Shown: positions 34,311-46,153 of the stretch, in pieces | Layout: each line of letters starts with the position of its first letter | Numbering within the stretch: the first letter of the stretch is position 1 | Origin: Burkholderiales bacterium | Lineage (GTDB): Bacteria > Pseudomonadota > Gammaproteobacteria > Burkholderiales > Burkholderiaceae_C | Length of the DNA: 64,000 nucleotides | Direction: 5' to 3' | Assembly: GCA_016000265.1 (NCBI GenBank) | Contig: JAECRL010000005.1 | Span: forward strand, 1-64,000 | Position numbers and translations under genes: made by a program | Notes under the pieces: model-generated | The model's database searches: none | What the model was told of the DNA's origin: nothing | What the model saw: the letters and a program-made list of their open reading frames with translations, nothing else

Positions 34311-36230
34311 ATGATCTCCATCCAGTTGCCCGACGGCTCCAAGCGTGAATTCCCCGGCCCTGTGACGGTGGCCGAAGTGGCCGCATCCATCGGCGCGGGC
34401 CTGGCCAAAGCCGCCTTGGCTGGCCGAGTGGGGCAGGGCGCCGCGGCCCGGCTGGTCGACACCAGCCACCGCATCGAGGCCGACGAGCACCTGGCCATCG
34501 TCACCGAAAAGGACGAAGCCGGCCTGGACATCATCCGCCACTCGACGGCCCACCTGCTGGCCTATGCCGTCAAGGAGCTGTTCCCCGAGGCGCAGGTCAC
34601 CATCGGCCCGACCATCGAAGACGGCTTTTACTACGACTTCGCCTACAAGCGCCCCTTCACGCCCGAAGACTTGGCTGCCATCGAAAAGAAGATGGGCGAG
34701 CTGGCCAAGAAGGACGAAAAGGTCGAGCGCCGTGTGCTGCCGCGCGACGATGCCGTGACCTACTTCAAGGGCCTGGGCGAGCATTACAAGGCGGAGATCA
34801 TCGAGAGCATCCCGGCCGATCAGGACGTGTCGCTCTACAGTGAGGGCGCCTTCACCGACCTGTGCCGTGGGCCGCACGTGCCCAGCACTGGCAAGCTCAA
34901 GCACTTCAAGCTCATGAAGGTGGCGGGCGCCTACTGGCGTGGCGACCACCGCAACGAGCAGTTGCAGCGCGTCTACGGCACGGCCTGGACTACCAAGGAT
35001 GACCTGCAGCAGTACCTGACCCGCCTGGAAGAGGCTGAGAAGCGCGACCACCGCAAGCTGGGCCGTGAGCTCGATTTGTTCCACATCGATGACCACGCCC
35101 CGGGCGTGGTGTTCTGGCACCCCAAGGGCTGGGCGGTGTGGCAGGCCGTGGAGCAGTACATGCGTCAGGTCTACCGCGACAACGGCTACCAGGAGGTCAA
35201 GGGCCCGCAGATCATCGACAAGACGCTGTGGGAGAAGACCGGGCACTGGGACAAGTACCGCGAGAACATGTTCACCACCGAGTCGGAGAAGCGCGACTAC
35301 GCGCTCAAGCCGATGAACTGCCCTGGCCACATCCTGATCTTCAACCAAGGCATCAAGAGCTACCGCGACCTGCCGGTGCGCTTTGGTGAATTCGGCCAGT
35401 GCCATCGCAACGAGCCCTCAGGCGGCCTGCACGGCATCATGCGCGTGCGCGGCTTCACGCAAGACGACGGTCACGTCTTCTGCACCGAGGATCAGATCCT
35501 GCAGGAGTGCGTGGACTTCACGGCGCTGCTGCAGAAGGTCTACGCCGATTTCGGCTTCACCGACATCATCTACAAGGTGGCCACGCGCCCCGAGAAGCGC
35601 ATCGGCTCCGATGAAGTGTGGGACAAGGCCGAGCAGGCCCTGATGGCCTCGCTGCGCGCCACGAACAGCGACTTCACCATCGCGGTGGGGGATGGTGCCT
35701 TCTACGGCCCCAAGATCGAGTACACGCTGAAAGACGCGCTGGGCCGCCACTGGCAGTGCGGCACCATCCAGGTCGACTTCTCCATGCCCGAGCGACTGGG
35801 GGCGGAGTACGTCACCGAAACCAGCGATCGCAAGCACCCGGTCATGTTGCACCGCGCCATCCTGGGCTCGCTGGAGCGCTTCATCGGCATCCTGATCGAG
35901 CAGCACGCGGGCGCCTTGCCCGTGTGGCTGGCCCCCGTGCAGGCGGTGGTGCTCAACATCACCGATGCGCAGGCGGACTACGCCCGCGAGGTGGCTGATG
36001 CCCTGCAGAAGGCCGGCATCCGCACGAAGCTGGACCTGCGCAACGAGAAGATCACCTACAAAATCCGCGAGCACGCGCTGCAAAAGGTGCCGTACTTCAT
36101 CGTGCTGGGTGACAAGGAAAAGGAAGCGGGCGCAGTCGCCGTGCGCGCGCGCGGCAACCAGGACCTGGGCGTGATGCCGCTGAATCAGCTCGTTGAGGTG
36201 ATCCAGCAGGCCGTGGCTGACAAGCGCTGA
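34311..36230 (+). CDS. thrS: Threonyl-tRNA synthetase
   Basis: A 639-residue class II ThrRS. It has an N-terminal TGS domain (about 1-60, [15 protein letters not shown]), the editing domain with [11 protein letters not shown] (about 75) and a HxxxH-type site, then the catalytic core with motif 2 [12 protein letters not shown] (about 364-375) and motif 3 near 505-520 ([14 protein letters not shown]). The anticodon-binding domain is about 535-639. The start is ATG 34311; an ORF opening at 34206 reads through the terminator hairpin and is not conserved. It is preceded by a Thr-rich leader ORF and attenuator. Downstream, infC is not adjacent as usual: a kinase gene on the opposite strand intervenes, with 12 nt between the two stops. 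Confidence 0.97.
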   Translation: MISIQLPDGSKREFPGPVTVAEVAASIGAGLAKAALAGRVGQGAAARLVDTSHRIEADEHLAIVTEKDEAGLDIIRHSTAHLLAYAVKELFPEAQVTIGPTIEDGFYYDFAYKRPFTPEDLAAIEKKMGELAKKDEKVERRVLPRDDAVTYFKGLGEHYKAEIIESIPADQDVSLYSEGAFTDLCRGPHVPSTGKLKHFKLMKVAGAYWRGDHRNEQLQRVYGTAWTTKDDLQQYLTRLEEAEKRDHRKLGRELDLFHIDDHAPGVVFWHPKGWAVWQAVEQYMRQVYRDNGYQEVKGPQIIDKTLWEKTGHWDKYRENMFTTESEKRDYALKPMNCPGHILIFNQGIKSYRDLPVRFGEFGQCHRNEPSGGLHGIMRVRGFTQDDGHVFCTEDQILQECVDFTALLQKVYADFGFTDIIYKVATRPEKRIGSDEVWDKAEQALMASLRATNSDFTIAVGDGAFYGPKIEYTLKDALGRHWQCGTIQVDFSMPERLGAEYVTETSDRKHPVMLHRAILGSLERFIGILIEQHAGALPVWLAPVQAVVLNITDAQADYAREVADALQKAGIRTKLDLRNEKITYKIREHALQKVPYFIVLGDKEKEAGAVAVRARGNQDLGVMPLNQLVEVIQQAVADKR

Positions 36231-36242
36231 GCGCCTGTCGGG

Positions 36243-39230
36243 TCAAGCCTGCCCGGTCGGTGGGGCGGGCTGCTGCAGCCATTGCAGCAGCTTGCCGGCC
36301 AGCATCGCGGGCTCAAAAGGCTTGGGCAGGTGATCGTTCATGCCCGCGTCGAGGCAACGTTGCCGGTCGTCGGTCGATGCGTTGGCCGTCATCGCGAGGA
36401 TGGGCAGGTCGCGGTGTGCCGGCGTGGCGCGGATGCGTCGCGTGGCTTCGAGCCCGTCCATCTTGGGCATCTGCATGTCCATGAGCACCAGGTCTGGCTG
36501 TCGTGCCTGCACCAGCTCCACCGCCTGCTCGCCATCGGTGGCCACCAGCACCTGCAAGCCCATGATTGTGAGCAGCTCGGTCGCCAGCTCGCGGTTGAGC
36601 TCGTTGTCTTCCGCCAGCAGGACGACCTTCCCGTGGATGCGCTGGGTGTCTGGCAGGCGGCTGGCTGCGCCCCATGTCGCGGCCGCCGCGGGCTTCGTCG
36701 CGGCGATGGCCGGCTCCCGCTGCTCGTTGAACTCGCTCACCTGGGCTGTGAACCAGAAGGTCGAGCCCACGCCGGGCGCGCTGTCCACCCCGATGGCGCC
36801 CCCCATCAGCTCCGTCAGGCGCCGTGAGATCGCCAGGCCCAGTCCGGTTCCACCGAAGCGACGTGTCGTTGTGCTGTCGGCTTGCTGGAAACTCTGAAAC
36901 AGGCGCGACTGCTGCGCCGCACTCAGCCCGATGCCGGTGTCCTGCACCTCGATGCGCAAGGTCCACGTGTCGCCGAGGTGGCGCTGCGCGCTCATGCGGA
37001 TGTCGATGCGACCTTGCTCGGTGAATTTCAGTGCGTTGCCGCCGAGGTTCAGCAGCACCTGCCCGATGCGCAGCGGGTCTCCCACCAGCTGCTCGGGCAC
37101 GTCGGGCTCGACGTGGAGCTCAAACGCCAGTCCCTTGGCCAGGGCTCGATCCGACAGCGTCCAGGCGACCTGGTCCAGCAGGCGCCGCACATCGAAGGCG
37201 TGGTGCTCGATGTCCATCTTGCCGGCTTCGATCTTGGAGAAGTCCAGGATGTCGTTGAGGGTGGCCAGCAAAAGCTGACCGGCGCCCTCGATCTTGTCGA
37301 GATGACTGCGTTGCCGCCCCGTGAGTTCCGTGTGTTGCAGCAGCGCCGTCATGCCGATGATGGCGTTGAGTGGCGTGCGGATTTCGTGGCTCATCGTGGC
37401 CAGGAAGCTGCTCTTGGCGGCGTTGGCGGCTTCGGCTTGCTCCTTGGCGCGCTTGAGTGGGGTGATGTCTTGCAGGCTGATGATCAGGCCGTCTCCCAGC
37501 ACCTGCGCTCCGATCAGCACGTCCAGTTGCGTGCCGTGCCCCGTGTGGACTCGGTACTCACGGGCGCGCACGACGCCATGAGCCTGGCGCGCCTCGGCGA
37601 TGTCGGCGGCCCAGGTTTGCTCCACCCAGGCGCGGTAAACGGGGTCGGGGTAGGCCTGGGAGAACCAGGCGCTCGGGTCGCGGATGTCCGATGCATCCAG
37701 GCCCATCAACGACAGGTAGCACCGGTTCACCGACTCAACGACCGGGCCCCTCTGGTAGGCCATCGCCACTGGAGCGACGTCGAACAGCGAGCGAAAGAGT
37801 CGGTCCCGCTCGGCCGTGGCTTCGGCGATGCGCGCGCGTTCGGCCTGTTCTTCGGCCTCGATGCGCTGCGTCACCTCCCTGGACAACATCAGCACCTTGC
37901 CGCCCGGCTTGCGCGTTTTGCGGGTCGTGGACAGCTCGAACCAGCGCCTTTGCCCCCCGGCCTCAACCGAGATGCAGCGCCCGAAGTCGCCCCCGGTCTC
38001 CAGCGCTTGGGCGATGGAGTGCATCACCGTCTGCGCCGACTCTGGCGGCAAAATGTCCGTGACGACCTGTCCCAGCAGCCGGTCGCGCTCGATCACCTGA
38101 GGGCTGCACTCGTTGGCGAACACGTTCAGGTAGCGCCCTTCGGCGTCGAACTCGACCAGGCGATCGGGGATGGCCGCCAGCGTGGCAGCCAGGTCCGCGC
38201 GGGTTTGCTCGGTCTCTTCGTGCGCGGCGTTGAGCTCGCTGAGCGCTTCGTTCAGCGCAGCCGTTCTCGCCGCCACCCTGCGGCGCAGCTGAACGTTCCA
38301 CAGCAGCAACAAGGTGCCGCCGCACAGCAGCGCGCCGGCACTCCACCACACCATGGGGGGCACGGGGTGCGGGCCCTCGGGCCGCCCCAGCCACTTCGCC
38401 TGCAGGGCCTTGAGTTCTGCCTCGGGGATCGCTCGCATGCCGTCTTCGACTTGCCTCAAGGTGGCCGCGTTGCCTTTGCGCACCGCCCGATGAGCCTGTC
38501 CCGTGTAGAGCACGAAGGCCTGCTGGAACGACGCGCCAGCCCCCAGTTTGTAGAGGTAAAAATGCGCCGGCCCCTCATCCAGGCAGAACACCTTGATCTC
38601 CTGGCGTTGCGCGGCCTTGATCAGCGCCTCGTAGTTGGGGTGGTTCACCAACGTGGTGATGCCGGCGGCGCGCAGTTGATCGGCGCAGGCGTCACCGGCC
38701 TGCACGCCGATCTGAAAACCTTTGAGCGTGGCGGTGCTGCGGATGCCGTTGATGTCGACGTGGCTGTAGATGCCCACCGGCATGTCGGCATAGGGGCTGG
38801 AGAACTCGTAGGTGGATTCGCGGGGTGGGGTCCTGTAAATCAGGTCGATCACATCGGCCTGGCCCGCCAGCAGCGCTTGCTGGGCAGCAGCCCAATTCAG
38901 GGCCTTGAACTCGACGGGCACGCCGGTGTGACGCGACCACAGTTGCCACAGCTCGACGAGGTATCCCTCGGCGCCACCGTCGTCATTGAGGAAGACATAA
39001 GGGGGGAAATTGGCGTCCGTCACGACGCGCAGGGCTTGAGGCGGAGCGGTGTTCGGTGGCGTCGCCGCGATCGCGCCTGGATGGGACACCCAGGCGGCGA
39101 GGAGTGCGCACAGCAGGGCCCCGGCGACACTCAGCCAGCCGCGTGTTGGGGCGATTGGGCCGTGTGTGGGGGTCAATTGACCTGCTGCTCCAAGGTGAGG
39201 TGAGGCGCGGTGCCGCCCGGTTGCGTCCAT
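36243..39230 (-). CDS. Hybrid sensor histidine kinase with periplasmic solute-binding domain (BvgS-like)
   Basis: A 995-residue hybrid kinase. A signal/anchor segment near residues 30-55 is followed by a family 3 extracellular solute-binding domain (about 62-290: [37 protein letters not shown]), a membrane helix (about 305-325), two PAS domains, HisKA with His about 613 in [18 protein letters not shown], an HATPase ([21 protein letters not shown]) and a C-terminal receiver with Asp about 917 in [13 protein letters not shown]. It probably senses an amino acid or similar solute. No Hpt domain or output regulator is adjacent. ATG 39230 is preferred over an upstream TTG at 39275; no clear Shine-Dalgarno supports either. 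It lies inside the thrS-infC junction on the opposite strand. Confidence 0.9.
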   Translation of the reverse strand: MDATGRHRASPHLGAAGQLTPTHGPIAPTRGWLSVAGALLCALLAAWVSHPGAIAATPPNTAPPQALRVVTDANFPPYVFLNDDGGAEGYLVELWQLWSRHTGVPVEFKALNWAAAQQALLAGQADVIDLIYRTPPRESTYEFSSPYADMPVGIYSHVDINGIRSTATLKGFQIGVQAGDACADQLRAAGITTLVNHPNYEALIKAAQRQEIKVFCLDEGPAHFYLYKLGAGASFQQAFVLYTGQAHRAVRKGNAATLRQVEDGMRAIPEAELKALQAKWLGRPEGPHPVPPMVWWSAGALLCGGTLLLLWNVQLRRRVAARTAALNEALSELNAAHEETEQTRADLAATLAAIPDRLVEFDAEGRYLNVFANECSPQVIERDRLLGQVVTDILPPESAQTVMHSIAQALETGGDFGRCISVEAGGQRRWFELSTTRKTRKPGGKVLMLSREVTQRIEAEEQAERARIAEATAERDRLFRSLFDVAPVAMAYQRGPVVESVNRCYLSLMGLDASDIRDPSAWFSQAYPDPVYRAWVEQTWAADIAEARQAHGVVRAREYRVHTGHGTQLDVLIGAQVLGDGLIISLQDITPLKRAKEQAEAANAAKSSFLATMSHEIRTPLNAIIGMTALLQHTELTGRQRSHLDKIEGAGQLLLATLNDILDFSKIEAGKMDIEHHAFDVRRLLDQVAWTLSDRALAKGLAFELHVEPDVPEQLVGDPLRIGQVLLNLGGNALKFTEQGRIDIRMSAQRHLGDTWTLRIEVQDTGIGLSAAQQSRLFQSFQQADSTTTRRFGGTGLGLAISRRLTELMGGAIGVDSAPGVGSTFWFTAQVSEFNEQREPAIAATKPAAAATWGAASRLPDTQRIHGKVVLLAEDNELNRELATELLTIMGLQVLVATDGEQAVELVQARQPDLVLMDMQMPKMDGLEATRRIRATPAHRDLPILAMTANASTDDRQRCLDAGMNDHLPKPFEPAMLAGKLLQWLQQPAPPTGQA

Positions 39231-39267
39231 TTGACAGCAGAAACAAGGACTTAGGTTTGCGTTGGGT

Positions 39268-39296
39268 TTGCGCAACGTCCGCTTCGGGTGTAAACT
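39268..39296 (+). promoter_or_regulatory. Candidate promoter for infC-rpmI-rplT
   Basis: TTGCGC (39268-39273), 17 nt, TAAACT (39291-39296). It lies about 275 nt upstream of infC. A local promoter is needed because the hybrid kinase gene separates infC from thrS. The rest of the 343-nt gap 39231-39573 shows no supportable ORF or terminator. Confidence 0.4.
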
Positions 39297-39573
39297 ACCG
39301 GGGCATTTTCATGCAATGTGGCGCTTTGGGTTGAATGCTTTCGTCCTCGCGCCTTGTTTGCTGCCGTGCGCGCCCGGGGCATCAGAACCTCGGCGCGATG
39401 TCGCTCGATGACTTCTCCTCGAAGACCTCTCCAGACATCGTCAGCCAGGCCTGAGGTGGTGGTGCGTCTGTTTCGGTTGTCTGCCGAAGCGGGCCAGCCC
39501 CCCATCCCGGTCGGGTGCGCAATCATTGGACATTGGTCCGAGCGACATGACGCCGGGCCTGAAGGAATTCGAC

Positions 39574-40122
39574 ATCGCTAACTTCTTTGACCGCCGCACG
39601 CGCAACGACGAGCGCAAGCACCGGCTGAACCGTGAGATCACTGCGCCCGAGGTCCGTTTGAACGGCCCGGAAAACGAGCCCCTCGGCATCGTCAGCATCC
39701 AGGAAGCGCTGCGGATGTCCGCAGAGGCTGACGTGGACCTGGTCGAAATCTCTCCCACGGCTGAACCGCCGGTCTGTCGCTTGATGGACTACGGCAAGTT
39801 CAAGTACCAGGAGCAGAAGAAGGCTCACGACGCCAAGCTCAAGCAGAAGGTCATCGAAGTCAAGGAAGTGAAGTTCCGTCCTGCGACCGACGAGGCCGAC
39901 TACCAGATCAAGCTGCGCAACCTGCGTCGCTTCCTGGAGGAGGGCGACAAGGGCAAGGTCACGTTGCGCTTCCGTGGCCGCGAGATCACCCACCAGGAAT
40001 TCGGCATGCGCCTGCTGGAGCGGGTTCGCGATGACCTGACCGATGTCTCCATCGTCGAGCACATGCCCAAGCTCGAAGGGCGCCAGATGATCATGGTTCT
40101 GGGCCCCAAGAAGAAGAAATAA
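39574..40122 (+). CDS. infC: Translation initiation factor IF-3, probable AUC start
   Basis: A 182-residue IF-3 if started at ATC 39574. AAGGA (39562-39566) is 7 nt before this ATC, whereas ATG 39547 lacks a good Shine-Dalgarno and TTG 39526 is further off. E. coli infC starts at the rare AUU, used for autoregulation because IF-3 rejects non-canonical starts, so an AUC start fits the family. The length to the conserved [13 protein letters not shown] then matches E. coli. Further landmarks are [27 protein letters not shown] (N-domain end, two pieces) and the C-domain [18 protein letters not shown]-3 binds the 30S subunit and proofreads start codons. If ATG is used, nine residues are added. Confidence 0.88.
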   Translation: MANFFDRRTRNDERKHRLNREITAPEVRLNGPENEPLGIVSIQEALRMSAEADVDLVEISPTAEPPVCRLMDYGKFKYQEQKKAHDAKLKQKVIEVKEVKFRPATDEADYQIKLRNLRRFLEEGDKGKVTLRFRGREITHQEFGMRLLERVRDDLTDVSIVEHMPKLEGRQMIMVLGPKKKK

Positions 40123-40351
40123 TCGGCTATAATTTAAGGCTTTGGTGGGTCTGCCTGGTTTGAATCCGGGCAAGCCAGCCAGCCGAAGCTGGTGGATTCA
40201 GTCAAGGCGGGGTGACCCGCCTTGTTGTTTCTGGCGGCTTCAAGTCGGTGGGGGCGTCAGCCCGATCCGGCATCGAAGTGCCTGCAGGCCATCAAGACAC
40301 GGACATGGACCGCCGTGGCGCCTGACAGGAACAAGTCAAAAGGAGCATCAC
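40123..40351 (+). promoter_or_regulatory. Structured leader between infC and rpmI
   Basis: A 229-nt gap is large for this operon. It opens with a consensus -10 TATAAT (40128-40133), though no -35 is visible. Several stems follow: CCTGG with CCGGG near 40155-40171, CCAGC with GCTGG, and CAAGGCGGG (40203-40211) with CCCGCCTTG (40216-40224). In E. coli and Firmicutes, ribosomal protein L20 binds such leaders to repress rpmI-rplT. The position here suggests the same control, but I cannot verify the L20 site from sequence. Confidence 0.5.
40203..40230 (+). terminator. Terminator-like hairpin in the rpmI leader
   Basis: A perfect 9-bp stem with a GTGA loop is followed by TTGTTT, a broken T-run. 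It could act as a partial terminator or attenuator 121 nt before rpmI, or be part of the L20 target. Confidence 0.5.
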
Positions 40352-40555
40352 ATGCCCAAGATGAAAACCAAGAGCAGCGCGAAGAAGCGTTTTCGCGTTC
40401 GTCCCGGTGGCACCGTCAAGCGCGGTCAAGCCTTCAAGCGTCACATCCTGACCAAGAAGACCACGAAGAACAAGCGTCAGCTCCGCGGCGCCGTCAACGT
40501 GCACGAGACCAACATGGGCCACATCGCCCAGATGCTGCCTTTCGCCGGTCTGTAA
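40352..40555 (+). CDS. rpmI: 50S ribosomal protein L35
   Basis: A 67-residue basic protein starting [16 protein letters not shown] with [17 protein letters not shown], the standard L35 signature, and ending [11 protein letters not shown]. It binds 23S rRNA in the large subunit. AAGGAG is 6 nt before ATG 40352. rplT follows after 59 nt, the conserved infC-rpmI-rplT order. Confidence 0.98.
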   Translation: MPKMKTKSSAKKRFRVRPGGTVKRGQAFKRHILTKKTTKNKRQLRGAVNVHETNMGHIAQMLPFAGL

Positions 40556-40614
40556 GACCTGCATCGCAGCCGTCGTCTCGAACCGTCCTCTAGTCAACGC
40601 AGAAGGAGCTACTC

Positions 40615-40974
40615 ATGCCTCGCGTCAAACGTGGCGTTACCGCCCGTGCCCGTCACAAAAAAGTTCTCGCCCTGGCCAAGGGTTTCCGTGGTCGTCGCAA
40701 GAACGTCTATCGCATCGCCAAACAGGCGGTCATGAAGGCTGGGCAATACGCCTACCGTGACCGCCGTGCCAAGAAGCGCGAATTCCGTCGCCTGTGGATT
40801 GCCCGCATCAACGCCGGCAGCCGCGCCCTGGGCCTGACCTACAGCAAGTTCATTGCTGGCATCAAGAAGGCCTCGATCGAAATCGACCGCAAGGTCCTGG
40901 CCGACATGGCTGTCAACGACCCCGCTGCTTTTGCCAGCATCGTTGAAAAGGCCAAGGCCCAGCTGGCTGCCTGA
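40615..40974 (+). CDS. rplT: 50S ribosomal protein L20
   Basis: A 119-residue L20. It has the long basic N-terminal extension [19 protein letters not shown] that threads 23S rRNA, then [23 protein letters not shown] and a globular C-terminal domain with [17 protein letters not shown]20 is needed early in 50S assembly and in many bacteria represses its own operon by binding the leader. AAGGAG precedes ATG 40615. A strong terminator lies 78 nt downstream, before pheS. Confidence 0.98.
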   Translation: MPRVKRGVTARARHKKVLALAKGFRGRRKNVYRIAKQAVMKAGQYAYRDRRAKKREFRRLWIARINAGSRALGLTYSKFIAGIKKASIEIDRKVLADMAVNDPAAFASIVEKAKAQLAA

Positions 40975-41052
40975 TCGCCCGATCCGCAGCACAATCTCGT
41001 CAGCCTGATGGCTGCCCATCGTCCTCGCGAGGGTGGGCGCCACGTCTGAACC

Positions 41053-41082
41053 AAAGGCCAACCCTGTGTTGGCCTTTTTTTT
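41053..41082 (+). terminator. Intrinsic terminator/attenuator between rplT and pheS
   Basis: AAAGGCCAAC (41053-41062), loop CCTGT, GTTGGCCTTT (41068-41077), with eight T at 41075-41082. It ends 12 nt before the pheS start codon, leaving no room for a separate promoter, so pheS must be reached by readthrough. Upstream are two more hairpins (41001-41014 and 41014-41038) and a 13-residue ORF at 41008-41049 with no Phe codon. Confidence 0.9.
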
Positions 41083-41094
41083 CGAAATGACCCG

Positions 41095-42144
41095 ATGAAC
41101 GACTCGTCCAGCGACCTGCAGGCCCTGGTGCAATCCGCCCAGGCGGCCTTCGACGCCGCGGCCACCCCCGCCGACCTTGAAAACGCCAAGGCCCGATTCC
41201 TGGGCAAGTCCGGCAGCGTGACCGAGCTGCTCAAGGGCATGGGGGCGTTGAGCCCCGAAGACAAGAAGACGCGCGGCGCGGCCATCAACCAGGCCAAGCA
41301 GCAGGTCGAGGCGTTGCTCAACGCCCGCCGTCAGGCCCTGGCTGACGCGGAGCTGGCGCAGCAGTTGCGCGCCGAGTCTCTGGATGTGACCTTGCCGGGC
41401 CGCCGCCGGGGTGAGGGCGGTTTGCACCCGGTGTCGCTGAGCATCGAGCGCATCGAGGGGATCTTCGGCTCGATGGGTTTCGCCGTCGCCGATGGCCCCG
41501 AAATCGAGGCCGACTGGTACAACTTCACCGCGCTGAACACGCCCGAGGACCACCCCGCGCGCTCCATGCATGACACCTTCTACGTCGAAGGTGGCCACCT
41601 GCTGCGCACGCACACCAGTCCGATGCAGGTGCGCTACGCGGTTCAGCACGTCCAGTCACATGCCGAGGCGCTGGCTCGTGGCGAACGCATCCCTGAGATC
41701 CGCGTGATCGCGCCCGGTCGCACCTACCGGGTCGACAGCGATGCCACCCACTCGCCCATGTTCCACCAGTGCGAAGGCCTGTGGATCGGCGAGAGCGTGA
41801 GCTTCACCGACCTCAAGGCGGTGCTGGGTGATTTCTTCAGCACGTTCTTTGAAACGGACGAGTTGGACATTCGTTTCCGCCCGTCGTTTTTCCCCTTCAC
41901 CGAGCCGTCTGCCGAGGTCGACATCGCCTTCGCGTCGGGTCCTCTCAAGGGACGCTGGCTGGAGGTCGGTGGCGCCGGCCAGGTTCACCCCAATGTCGTG
42001 CGCAATTTCGGCCTGGACGCCGAGCGCTACATCGGCTTTGCCTTTGGCCTCGGGCCGGATCGCCTGACCATGTTGCGCTACGGTGTGAACGACCTGCGCT
42101 TGTTCTATGAAGGCGACCTGCGCTTCCTGCAGCAGTTCCAGTGA
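41095..42144 (+). CDS. pheS: Phenylalanyl-tRNA synthetase alpha subunit
   Basis: A 349-residue class II PheRS alpha chain. The N-terminal coiled coil (about 1-90) binds tRNA-Phe. The catalytic core has [21 protein letters not shown] (in two parts, about 123-143), motif 2 [20 protein letters not shown] (about 207-226) and motif 3 [17 protein letters not shown] (about 313). It forms an alpha2-beta2 enzyme with PheT. No Shine-Dalgarno is clear; a three-codon ORF at 41087-41098 overlaps the start as ATGA. Unusually, pheT is not next: an alcohol dehydrogenase gene lies between. Confidence 0.97.
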   Translation: MNDSSSDLQALVQSAQAAFDAAATPADLENAKARFLGKSGSVTELLKGMGALSPEDKKTRGAAINQAKQQVEALLNARRQALADAELAQQLRAESLDVTLPGRRRGEGGLHPVSLSIERIEGIFGSMGFAVADGPEIEADWYNFTALNTPEDHPARSMHDTFYVEGGHLLRTHTSPMQVRYAVQHVQSHAEALARGERIPEIRVIAPGRTYRVDSDATHSPMFHQCEGLWIGESVSFTDLKAVLGDFFSTFFETDELDIRFRPSFFPFTEPSAEVDIAFASGPLKGRWLEVGGAGQVHPNVVRNFGLDAERYIGFAFGLGPDRLTMLRYGVNDLRLFYEGDLRFLQQFQ

Positions 42145-42199
42145 CGCCTGCGTCGCCCCCTGCTGCCTCGACTTCTTGACCGTTGATAAGGATGCCCGA

Positions 42200-43228
42200 A
42201 TGAACCAGCCGTCCAACATCCGTGCCTGGGCCGCCCAGGAAGCCAGCAAGCCGCTCGTGCCCTTCGAGTACGCGGCCGGCCCGCTCGGTGCGGAAGAAGT
42301 CGAGATTCAGGTGGAGCACTGCGGTCTGTGCCACTCCGACTTGTCCCTCATCGACAACGGGTGGGGCTTTTCGGCCTACCCCATCGTCGGTGGCCACGAG
42401 GTCATCGGCACGGTGGTGGGGCTGGGCAGCCTGGCCAAAGGCCTCAAGCTGGGTCAGCGCGTGGGCCTGGGCTGGATGTCTGGCAGCTGCATGACCTGCC
42501 CGAGTTGCCTCAGTGGCCAGCCTCAGCTGTGTCGCGCCGGGGTGCCGACCATCGTGGGTCACCACGGTGGTTTTGCCGATCGGGTGCGTGCGCACTGGCT
42601 GTGGACCTGTCCGCTGCCGGAGGGCTTGAACCCCGCCAAGGCGGGGCCGTTGCTGTGCGGTGGCATCACGGTGTTCTCGCCGTTCCTGAACTTCGACATC
42701 AAGCCGACTCATCGCGTGGGGGTGGTGGGCATCGGCGGCCTGGGGCACCTGGCGCTGAAATTCGCGCGGGCCTGGGGCTGTGAGGTCACGGCCTTCACGT
42801 CCAGCGAGTCCAAGCGCGACGAGGCCCTGGCGCTGGGCGCACACCGCGTGGTCTCGAGCACCGATCCGAAGTCCATGAAGTCGATCGCCGGGCAGCTCGA
42901 CATGGTGCTGGTCACCGTCAACGTCATGCTGAACTGGAAGGCCCTGATGGGCACGCTGGCCCCCAATGGGCGCTTGCACCTGGTGGGCATCCTGCCGCAG
43001 CCGATGGAGGTCGAGGCCTTCCCGCTGATCGGCGGACAACGCAGCGTGTCGGGCTCGCCCACCGGCTCGCGCCAGGACATCGACACCATGCTGGCCTTCG
43101 CGGCCCGTCACGGCATCGAGCCGCAAACCGAACACTACCCGATGAGTCGCATCAACGAGGCCCTGGACCACTTGCGCGCCGGCAAGGCCCGCTACCGCGT
43201 GGTCCTGGATGCCGACACGGCGGCCTGA
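42200..43228 (+). CDS. Zinc-dependent alcohol dehydrogenase (YahK/cinnamyl alcohol dehydrogenase group)
   Basis: A 342-residue medium-chain dehydrogenase. Catalytic zinc ligands are visible in EHCGLCHSDLS (Cys about 37, His about 40) and GGHEVIG (about 62). The structural zinc loop is SCMTCPSCLSGQPQLC with four Cys (about 95-109). The NADP(H)-binding Rossmann motif is VVGIGGLGHLALKFA (about 176) with SSESKRDEA downstream, as in NADPH-preferring YahK-type aldehyde reductases. AAGGA is 8 nt before ATG 42200. It is inserted between pheS (55 nt) and pheT (33 nt) in the same direction, so it is probably cotranscribed with them. No functional link to translation is evident. Confidence 0.9.
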   Translation: MNQPSNIRAWAAQEASKPLVPFEYAAGPLGAEEVEIQVEHCGLCHSDLSLIDNGWGFSAYPIVGGHEVIGTVVGLGSLAKGLKLGQRVGLGWMSGSCMTCPSCLSGQPQLCRAGVPTIVGHHGGFADRVRAHWLWTCPLPEGLNPAKAGPLLCGGITVFSPFLNFDIKPTHRVGVVGIGGLGHLALKFARAWGCEVTAFTSSESKRDEALALGAHRVVSSTDPKSMKSIAGQLDMVLVTVNVMLNWKALMGTLAPNGRLHLVGILPQPMEVEAFPLIGGQRSVSGSPTGSRQDIDTMLAFAARHGIEPQTEHYPMSRINEALDHLRAGKARYRVVLDADTAA

Positions 43229-43261
43229 CGACCAGAACACCGATTTCCGAGGACCTTTTCC

Positions 43262-45691
<2,430 letters not shown>

Positions 45692-45714
45692 GGCCGAGAC
45701 AGGGAGACAGCCGA

Positions 45715-46074
45715 ATGAACGACAAGATCAGCGACCTGACGGTGCTGTTGCCGACCATCGAGACGCCGACGCTGACCAAGGCCGAGCTGTCCGAGTTGCT
45801 GTTCGAGCGACTGGGCCTGAACAAGCGCGAGTCCAAGGACATGGTCGAAGCCTTCTTCGAGTCGGTCAACGACACGCTGGTGGGGGGCACCGATGTGAAG
45901 CTGTCGGGTTTCGGCAACTTCCAGATCCGCCGCAAGGCGCCGCGCCCGGGCCGCAACCCGCGCACGGGCGAGGCCATCCCCATCAAGGCTCGCAACGTGG
46001 TGACCTTTCACGCCAGTGCCAAACTCAAGGGCATGGTCCAGGGCGACATCCCCGCCGCAGACGACTTGGAGTAA
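45715..46074 (+). CDS. ihfA: Integration host factor alpha subunit
   Basis: A 119-residue HU/IHF-family protein. After a 17-residue N-terminal extension not present in E. coli, the core begins [39 protein letters not shown] leads into the DNA-intercalating beta arm with RPGRNPRTG (Pro about 82), and [14 protein letters not shown] closes the fold. With IhfB it bends DNA at specific sites and commonly assists sigma-54 promoters, of which two are present in this window. It follows pheT by 23 nt and precedes a MerR-like gene. Confidence 0.95.
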   Translation: MNDKISDLTVLLPTIETPTLTKAELSELLFERLGLNKRESKDMVEAFFESVNDTLVGGTDVKLSGFGNFQIRRKAPRPGRNPRTGEAIPIKARNVVTFHASAKLKGMVQGDIPAADDLE

Positions 46075-46153
46075 AGTCTCAAGTTCCGCCCGGATGTGAT
46101 TGATCCGGCGAGGCTTTGTTGCCTTATCCCATCTTTGCCGCACCGCCCGGAAC

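Noticed and set aside
40105-40133. Full sigma-70 promoter at the infC stop (consensus TATAAT)
   Set aside because: No -35-like hexamer at 16-18 nt and no extended -10, so only the -10 match is recorded within the leader entry.
40150-40175. T-arm-like stem-loop (CCTGG, TTTGAAT loop, CCGGG) suggesting a tRNA in the rpmI leader
   Set aside because: No acceptor, D or anticodon stems fit around it, and the loop lacks the invariant C56.
41008-41049. 13-codon ORF before pheS as a PheM-like leader peptide
   Set aside because: It contains no Phe codon, so it cannot sense Phe-tRNA. Kept only as part of the leader description.
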